Shown: piece by piece, positions 57,401 through 64,000 of the stretch | Numbering within the stretch: position 1 is the first letter of the stretch | Layout of the letters: each line of letters begins with the position of its first letter | Source: Desmodus rotundus | Lineage: Eukaryota > Chordata > Mammalia > Chiroptera > Phyllostomidae | Assembly (NCBI RefSeq): GCF_022682495.2 | Contig: NC_071396.1 | Location: 18,907,735 to 18,971,734 of the forward strand | Direction of reading: 5' to 3' | Length of the DNA: 64,000 nucleotides | Program-made: the position numbers and the translations under genes | The notes under the pieces: generated by a model | Seen by the model: the letters and a program-made list of their open reading frames with translations, nothing else | The model's database searches: none | Told to the model about the DNA's origin: nothing

Positions 57401-59838
57401 CAGGATAACTCGATCTCGAGTAAACATTTTACTTTGGCAACCTCGCCAACAGCAAAATATTGTGGTCTTGAAACTAATTCCACCCCAGGTGTCTATAAAT
57501 TATCAGATCTGGAACCTGCAAAATCGCAGTGTGTCCCAGTAGAGTCAAGCGTTCTATCGTTACATTTCTTAAGGGTGTAAATTCATGTTTCTTTCTATGT
57601 GGTTCCTGATGTGGTTGGAAATGAATTTAAAAATGCCAGTTTATGACTTTGATAAATCTTCGGAGCGCACACACACCACACTCTTCAGCAGAGGCAGGCA
57701 GTTAAATGCTAGGAGCTGGAAAATTATGAAGAATTATTTTCATCTTCTAAGAAACTGACTCAAGGGCTTTGGGTGGGCGTTTGATCTCAACCAACAGGAA
57801 AAACAATGCGATTTAGTTTTCCCTCTCTCAAGCACCCTTTTAAGGAGACTCCGCGTTGGCAGCAGCACTGGGCAGCCTGACAAACTGGATGGCTCCAGGC
57901 TGCTGAATCGGGCCGAGTCTCAATTTTATCATCAAACGAAACTGGAATGTGGAATCCATATAAAAAAGGAGGAGAAGAAGAAGAAAGAAAAAGAAACAAA
58001 CTCTTTCACGAGAAAGAACCCAGGTTAAAATTCAGCCTAGACTTTTATGTGAACTTGAATTGTGAAAGCATACGACACAAACACATTAACAGTGTCACTT
58101 ATGGACTAGTGTGAAACCAATGAAAATCCTCTTTTACATTCATTTCTGGGTGGAAATTAGGCTTCGCTTAGGCACGTGCTGGATTACTCGGGATTATCAG
58201 AAAGTCGTCCCTGAAAAGCTGGCTGCTGTTAAGAGCAGGTGCCCAAGGTGTCGTGGTTCCCGTGGGACCCGCCACCAGAAAGGGGCGGGAGATGAGGTTT
58301 CACATTTTCCAATTTGGGGGATGTTTTTTGTAACTGAGCCTTACTGCTTTAACGTCCAGTGTTTTCATTTTGAAACTTCGCGTGGAAACACTGTACAGCT
58401 TTAACGTCTCCATGACCAGGGTGTACATTTACCGATGGTGCCCTGCCCCGGGCGTCTGCTTCTCTCCCCAGCGGTTCCGCAAAGCTTTGCTTTCCTAGCA
58501 TCAGTGCTTCTGAACTGCCTTCTGTGTCTTCCTCGATTACAACCATCGCTGTCATTCGTCTGCCTACCCCTCCGTCTGCCTAGTGCCCGTCAGCCTCTCA
58601 TCCTGCTCATGTTAACCTGCATAAACTGGATCGCAGATAAAGTAAGGTTCTCAAATTACAAGAGTCACTAACAGCCAGGCCCAGTTAAGGCCAAGGGCCT
58701 GATCAGGCACAGAAACTTCTGGGAAAGGCTGCCCAGCCGCTCAGCCCAGTCTCCGGCCACCCAGCCAGGCCCTTCTCACGTGAGCCTGTGACCGCTGTGG
58801 AGTTTGAGGAAGAAGCCAGGGCCCAAAGAAGGCAAGTTCCCATGGGGTGTCTGGGTACAACCCCGGTTATGGGCCTGGCCCGTGAGACCTGCTGGGAGGG
58901 CTGCACTGGAGGTCCACCTGGTCCGCTTTCTCCCTCGACTTCTCCAATCACAGCCGGGCAGCGGCTGGGCTGGAACCAGAACTGTAACCTCTGTTTCCCA
59001 CAGCTGCACCTTGGCCACGAGGCCTGGCCCACACTAGGTCTTTAATAAAGAGGGAGGAGAGGGAGAGTAACGTCAGCGCACAAGGGAAACACCAGTCGGC
59101 TGCCCCTCATAGGCCCTCAACTGGGGACCTGGCCTGCCACCCAGATAAGTGCCCTGACCGGGAATTGAACCTGTGACCTTTGGGTCATAGGCCAGTGCTC
59201 AACCCACTGAGCCATACCAGCCAGGGCTCAGTAGCTTATTTTAATGCTCATTCCATATTTTGCCCCAAGATTATTAAGAAATCTAAATATTGCCAAAGTT
59301 TCTGCCTAGAAAAAGGGAAGGAGGTGACAAACTTTAATGTTCCTTTGGTTAAACACACTAAAAGCAGGAGCGGGGTTGAGGGTGGCACGTGGGCTAATGT
59401 CCAGGGAGGCCGCCGGGGCTCCCCATGTGCCCAAGGCACACAGAGCAGGTAGAGGGTGGCTGGGCTGACCCTGCACTCATCCCACTGCTGTCCTCCATCT
59501 GCCCGGGTCACCTGCCAAGTTCACTGCAGCTCCCAGAACCTGGGGGGAGGGGGGCGGTCTGCGCAGTTCTAACCGTTGCCCAACCCTGAGCCTGTCCGAC
59601 TGAGAACCCTGCTGAGCCCCTCACAAGCAATGCAGGGTTAAGGCACAGAAGATACTCGTCAAAGGCATGCGGCTGGAGAGTGTCTCTACTCTGTAACAGA
59701 GACCTAAAGTTAATGATAAACGCGGCCTCAGAGCATCTCCAAAGTAGCCACCGCAGCTATCACCGAAGCCATCGTTGGCGTCAGTCACGTACCTGCAAGG
59801 GGATCTCCAGTGCTGTCTGCAAAGCCGTTTTCTTCTCC
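48052..59838 (-). CDS. EDARADD: EDAR-associated death domain adaptor, last two coding exons (partial gene)
   Basis: EDARADD is a cytoplasmic adaptor whose C-terminal death domain binds the death domain of EDAR and links the ectodysplasin receptor to TRAF proteins and NF-kB in developing hair, teeth and sweat glands. The exons here are 59,793-59,838 and 48,052-48,434. They join in phase 1 (G|AT, Asp) and give 142 C-terminal residues. The upstream part follows human GEENGFPDSTGDPLP with Pro to Ala changes. The death domain includes the family-specific [20 protein letters not shown] and [12 protein letters not shown]. Human EDARADD has about 205-215 residues depending on the isoform, so about 65-70 N-terminal residues lie beyond the right edge. 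The intron between the two exons is 11.4 kb and contains a HAL1 element. LGALS8 follows in the same orientation, as in human. Confidence 0.95.
48435..51990. other. EDARADD last intron, left part; no exon recognised
   Basis: This holds an old L1-like 3' fragment (about 49,400-49,850), L2-like stretches (about 49,900-50,180 and 51,420-51,720) and a GC-rich part at 50.2-50.9 kb with a 215-codon minus-strand frame of low-complexity composition. None shows splice-supported coding. Confidence 0.4.
49400..49850 (+). repeat. Old L1 (L1ME-like) 3' fragment
   Basis: CTTCTGGGCATCCTGCCAAG, a degenerate internal part and GACGCTTGTGCTGTAATGAT followed by TAGTGGAAA occur in L1 3' order. Confidence 0.55.
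52007..53947 (+). mobile_element. Nearly full-length HAL1 half-LINE with target-site duplication
   Basis: The element starts with the L1-type promoter start GGCCAAGATGGAGGC. It carries one L1-like ORF1 (coiled coil about 52,720-53,000, then the RNA-binding part with [18 protein letters not shown] to about 53,303), followed by a 3' UTR and A-rich tail without ORF2, which defines HAL1. ORF1 is broken by at least one stop (near 52,830) and one frameshift (near 53,035). The flanks ATAGTCATTCAAATTC (51,991-52,006) and ACAGTCATTCACATCC (53,948-53,963) agree at 13 of 16 places, as after L1-driven insertion. It lies in the EDARADD intron. Confidence 0.85.
53964..56329. other. EDARADD intron; MIR and L2 scraps, no exon recognised
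   Basis: MIR-like sequence is at about 55,355-55,450 and an L2 3' end at about 55,780-55,922. The rest is unassigned. Confidence 0.4.
55780..55922 (+). repeat. L2 LINE 3' end
   Basis: ACACAAGCTCTGCAAGGAAA, then GGCACTCAATAATACTTGTT and GAGTAAATAAAATGAATGAA: the usual L2 tail. Confidence 0.75.
56330..56672 (+). mobile_element. L1 LINE 3' end fragment
   Basis: CACCATACGATCTCACTCAT, CGTGGAACAGACTACCAGAC and the G-rich 3' UTR end in an A-rich tail (56,618-56,668). The orientation and order are those of bat/carnivore L1 3' ends. Confidence 0.8.
56673..59037. other. EDARADD intron, no exon recognised
   Basis: Unassigned DNA between two repeats. Several minus- and plus-strand frames of 60-110 codons overlap one another and carry no known motif. 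Confidence 0.4.
59038..59228 (-). mobile_element. VES-type bat SINE, reverse orientation
   Basis: On the minus strand: GCCCTGGCTGGTATGGCTCA (A box) and B box GGTTCAATTCC, followed by the body with GGGGCAGCCGACTGGTG. It lies 560 bp from the EDARADD 46-bp exon. Confidence 0.85.
59793..59838 (-). CDS. EDARADD: EDARADD penultimate coding exon (46 bp)
   Basis: This short exon encodes [15 protein letters not shown] plus the first base of an Asp codon. The acceptor is TTGGCTTCCAG and the donor GTACGT. It matches human GEENGFPDSTGDPLP in length, phase and sequence, with Pro to Ala at two places. It was found by looking for this peptide, since it is much too short to appear as an open frame. Confidence 0.9.
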
Positions 59839-62800
59839 CTGGAAGCCAAGAAGCAGCCGTCATTAAAATCATACCCACGTACAAATGGAGGTATTACCAA
59901 TTTCCCAATTTAGTTAAATGTCCACCCGAACCTGGGGCGGGTGATGGGTGTGAAGATTGGTAAGATGGCCGTGAACTCTGCGCCCTGCTCAGAGAGTAAG
60001 TCTGCGTGCTTCCTTGGCTGGGTCCACAGCGCCCAGCACGGCCAGCCCGCCGAGGACACTCAACAGACGTTTGTTACGTGAATGGCTGTCCCCAGTTTTA
60101 ACACAATGTATCGATGCATGGGGCAATGTGCTACTGTTCTATGTTTATTTCACCGCATGGATCATTTCCCTCACTGCGCTTCTCATCTACTTCTTGGTGG
60201 GCTGCGTGTCAGGCCAGGTGGTAATTCTTTCTCTGTGTCTTGTACTTTTCAAACACACACTACAAAGCAGCAAAGAGAAACTTAGGCAAGAGCGGCATCC
60301 AAATCTTGAGAAGTGATCATGTCTCTGCCCGTTTGACGGGGCTCATTTTCATGACCAAGGCCCTGGGAGGGATGGACTTTGACCTTGAAGGGTGTGTGTG
60401 CATGAGTGTGTGTGCTTACAACCCTGTCAGCAGAGAGCATCTCCGGTCTGTGCTGCTGTTAACTCCATCTCTGACCCCTCAGCTAACACGACCCCTCCAC
60501 CCTCTGCATTGTAGCAGAACTCTAGAGCTGGGTCAGAAGCCCTGGTTTCCCTCCAGCTGCCTCATAACCTCAGGCACATGGCGTCCCCACACTGGTCTCC
60601 ATTCCTGGATTGTACATCGAGGTGGGTAACAGGCAAGGGCCACCCCTAAGTGCCCTGCGTCCTCAGATCTCAGCACATTTCACCCTTAAAGATGCGCTAA
60701 CTCCCTGGTGTCAAACATTTTAAACAGTCTTGTTCTCTTCACTTCTAAGAAGCCTTTCTCCTCACTGCAAGCTCATAAATTCCCGTGTCTCAGCAATGTA
60801 AACACACTTGTCTAATTATGAGTTAATTTTTTCGCATCCCTACATCCCACCAGCTGGGTTTTCCCCTCCCTCGATACCTCTTGCTTCTGTTTGAGTCCCT
60901 GCCACTGTCTTTCCTGCAACAAAGAGCGGGCTGCTCCCCCACACCTATTATAGTTTGCAAGAGTGAAAGGAAGCCTTTGAAAGAACAAAAACTTTCTACA
61001 TTTACAAGGCAAAGTCCAGAAGCTCCTTGAGGCCGGGCTTCCCTCCTCACTGCGGAACAAGTCCTGCGGAGACCTGCGAGCGTGGCGTGGCCCTGGCAGG
61101 AGTGGTAGGGACACGCCGCTGCCACCGTCACACTCTGCCCCCTGAACTGGACACGAGGAACCAAAACAGGGCCTTCCGGAGGCATGAAGGCACAAACATT
61201 CAACTTGGCAGGGTCTGTGGTACAACTGAGGTCCCTGCTGAACATGAACTTCCCTTTAAGGCTACATAACGCGGCACACTTGACTTCATCTTGCATCATC
61301 TGGAGAAAACTTTTAATAAAGTCACTGTCTGGCCAGAATCGTCCCCATGATGAAGACAAGGGGCTCGACTTGTGAAGGCTGATGACAAAGGAACTTAGGG
61401 TCGCATGATCCCTGTTCTTGCTCTGATTACTAGGCCACTGTTTCTGGTGGTTTTCTGAGAGTGGAATCAGAAAAGCCTTCTTGTGTGGTGTCGAGGGTCT
61501 CACGGACACCGCGCCCCTGCCTTTACACAACACTTGTCTGTTTTAGCAGCTTGTTCCCCTCGTTGGGCCCTCAGACAGAGGAGGGACGCCCTGAACCCCG
61601 ACCTCAGGGCCTGCCCTCTGCTGAGCTGGGGACAGAGACGCACGGGGGCAACTAAAACACCGGCAGAGAAAGTGAGCTCAGACAGGGAGATGAGCTTGTC
61701 AGAGAGGAGCGGTTTCTTCCGACAAAAAAAAAAATCAACAAAACCCCACAGAGGTGGCTTCTTCGAAGCAGAGACGTTTGAGAAGAGCCCTGCTGGGGAT
61801 TTGGAGTGGGGGCTTGGGAGGAAAGGGCTTTTAGTCAGAGTCCCAGGTGAGCCGGCGGTAGCCTGGGGCCCAGTGGGGCATTCCGTTGCAGCAAAGGCAG
61901 TGAGAGCCGCCAGAGGGTGATGAGATGGCAGAGGCGACTGAGGCCTGACGCCTGTCGGAGGAGCAGGGCTGCACACACAGCCAACACAGTGCCCCACACT
62001 ACAACCCTGGCCAGAGCAGGGGCCTCTCAGAGCTCTGGGCGGGGAGGAGACTCCGCCTGGCTGCCGGGGAGGGGGTATCCCTGGTGGTCAGGGACAGCGT
62101 GCAGGCTGGGGGACTGGGGGCGTGGTGGGGAAAGCAGGACTGACTCATAGGCAAGGGTGGATGAGACCCCAAACCACTATCCTGGGGGAGGAAGGAACCA
62201 GGCCAGAGCAACCGCAGAGGTGGAGCCCCTGGGGGCGTTGGGGGTGAGGTGAAGGGCAGGTCTATCCCAGCTGAATCACAGTGCTGGGGTGGGGAGGCCC
62301 CGGCAGGAGACGGAAGTGGTGCAGTGATTGTGGAAGAAGACACAGGTGGTGGAGAGCCAGGTGTGAGCTCACAGCCAAACACCCACATTCAGCACAGGGG
62401 CGGAAGGAGAGAGGAAAGCAGACGAAAGGGGTCACAGCAAGAGGTGACTGTCAAAAGTTGCAGGAAGGCTAGAGGCTCTGAGGAGAGGAGTGGCAATTTC
62501 TGAAGGCAGGTGTGGCTGGCTTCCACCCAGGAGGTGGTGGGGACATGGAGGTGGCCAGAGGGCACGAAGAGGTGGCCGGGGCCCATGCATGGCTGGCTGG
62601 CTGGCTGCCTGCAGGCAAGCTCCCCCAGCCCTTCTCTCTGCTGGGCTTTCCCATATCTCTGAGGCCTCTGCTTAGGCACCACCTCTGGGAAACCGTCTCC
62701 AAGGTCCCAGTCTGGTCCTGTGCCCTGGGTGTGCCCACAGCATCCCATATGGGTGCCCCGCCGGGCACTGGTCCGCTGTGCGTAGAGGTCTGAAGTGGCT

Positions 62801-63244
62801 CTTCTGCTCTAGACTCTAACTACAAGGCAAAACATCTTATCCTTGTTGTGCTGTGGTGACTCTTACACCTGAGACAGGTACCAACTCACACCTGCAAAGG
62901 GAGGCTGAGTGAGGGGTGGGGAGGAAAGGAGACACGTGGCACCCGGGGAGGGACTCCTCCCACCACGCCCACCTTTCCCCCCTCCTGCTCTCTGGCCTCA
63001 GCTCCTCAGGCACCAGCTGTGTGAGCTCCACCCCACTTCATCCCTCTGGTCTCACCTGGATCCTGTGCATTTAGTCATGGTCAGCACGTTAGCGATGTGT
63101 TTGAAAACACCCTAGATCTGTGCGCTGACCATGGGCCCCTTGCCTTCCTCAGTGCTGGATGAACTCCACTGCCTCCACCTCGCCCTGAGCGTTTCTGAGC
63201 TCACGAATCTGATCTCAGCGGGGCCCCGGCTGCGCCTCGGTTTT
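59839..63244. other. EDARADD intron (upstream side), no further exon recognised
   Basis: The next upstream exon (DTELPK...MKNQ in human) was searched for and not seen, so it lies beyond the right edge or has diverged. The longest open frame in the window (60,823-61,533, minus strand, 236 codons) is here and has no recognisable domain. Confidence 0.4.
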
Positions 63245-63660
63245 GTGGGAGAGATGAACGGGTTAACAAAACGTGGCATACTATTCAGCGTTAAAAAGGA
63301 AGGAAATTGTGACATCTGCTACACCATGTATGAACCTTGAGGACATCATGCTCAGGTGAAAGAAGCCAGTCACAAAAGGACAGCTATTATAGGATCCCAT
63401 TTATGTGAGGGACCCAGAGGAGTCAAATTTGAACAGACAGGAAGTAAAACAGGGATTACCAGGAGCTGGGGGAGAGGGAGGGGAAGTTAAACTTTAGTTT
63501 AACAGGGCAGAGTTTCAGTTTGGGAAGAGGGGGAAGTTCTGGAGGTGACGGCTGCACAACAGCGTGAATGCAGTTAATGCCACACGGCTGTGCACTTAAG
63601 AAGTGGTCCCGGTGGTAAATACATGTTATATGTCTTCCACCACAATAAAAAACGTTCACC
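63245..63660 (+). mobile_element. L1 LINE 3' end fragment
   Basis: AACAAAACGTGGCATACTAT with CAGCGTTAAAAAGGAAGGAA, GGATCCCATTTATGTGAGGG and the end TTCCACCACAATAAAAAACG follow the L1 3' end. Confidence 0.8.
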
Positions 63661-64000
63661 TCCTTAGTAAAGTTGAGGGTAGCACAAACTGAAATACCAA
63701 AGTTTTATAGATACTCAAGGAGGCTAAAGACAACCCCCATTTTGTATAACTTTCCCATTGTAAATACAAGGGATTACCTGATGTTTGGGGAACTGTGGTA
63801 ACTGCTGCCCGAAATTCTCTGCGCAGAAAGGGAGGTGGCTGGTTACACTGATCTGCACTCTGGCTGGGTCCCATCTCTGCTCAGGGAGATGCAGGCACTG
63901 GGTGCTGGAGAACCCTCTGCAGGTTCTCACCAGCTCTGAGAGACCCCAGGGGCCAAGGAAACGCCCTGGGGACCCTCTGCATCCGGAGTGGGTGTGCACC

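Overview
This is a bat nuclear genome window. The evidence is intron-split genes with mammalian splice sites, tRNA-derived SINEs of the bat VES type (full copy at 28,399-28,641), HAL1-type half-LINE copies, a mariner remnant and a solo ERV2-type LTR, over a background of old L1, L2 and MIR pieces. No bacterial, phage or CRISPR feature is present, and most open frames are chance frames in intron or repeat DNA.

Two genes are firmly recognised, both on the minus strand. LGALS8 (galectin-8, a tandem-repeat galectin) runs from its first coding exon at 33,410 down to its stop codon at 15,767. Eight constitutive coding exons and one alternative linker exon were placed to the base with consistent GT/AG borders and phases, giving a 297-residue protein (338 with the alternative exon). 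Its likely promoter is the CpG island at about 34,240-35,450. EDARADD (the adaptor of the ectodysplasin receptor) lies further right. Its death-domain exon (48,052-48,434) and the preceding 46-bp exon (59,793-59,838) are inside the window, and its earlier exons lie beyond the right edge. The order EDARADD then LGALS8 in the same direction matches human 1q42-q43.

Layout: 1-15.7 kb is mostly repeats and unresolved DNA beyond the LGALS8 stop, with a promoter-like GC-rich patch at 7.0-7.5 kb. 15.8-33.4 kb is LGALS8 exons and introns, carrying an L1 5' end, a HAL1 copy split by a solo LTR, a VES SINE and a mariner remnant. 33.8-35.5 kb is the promoter region. 35.5-48 kb is the interval between the genes, with L2, VES and L1 copies. 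48-64 kb is EDARADD 3' coding sequence and introns, with an almost intact HAL1 flanked by a target-site duplication.

The two genes are not known to act in one pathway: galectin-8 binds beta-galactosides, including on damaged vesicles, while EDARADD links EDAR to NF-kB signalling in hair, tooth and gland development. HEATR1, the expected tail-to-tail neighbour beyond LGALS8 in human, was looked for and not recognised. I see no convincing new biological system. The most useful observations are the apparent loss of one galectin-8 linker exon, the retained long-linker exon, the nested HAL1/solo-LTR insertion, a two-way poly(A) palindrome and the promoter-like patch near 7.3 kb.
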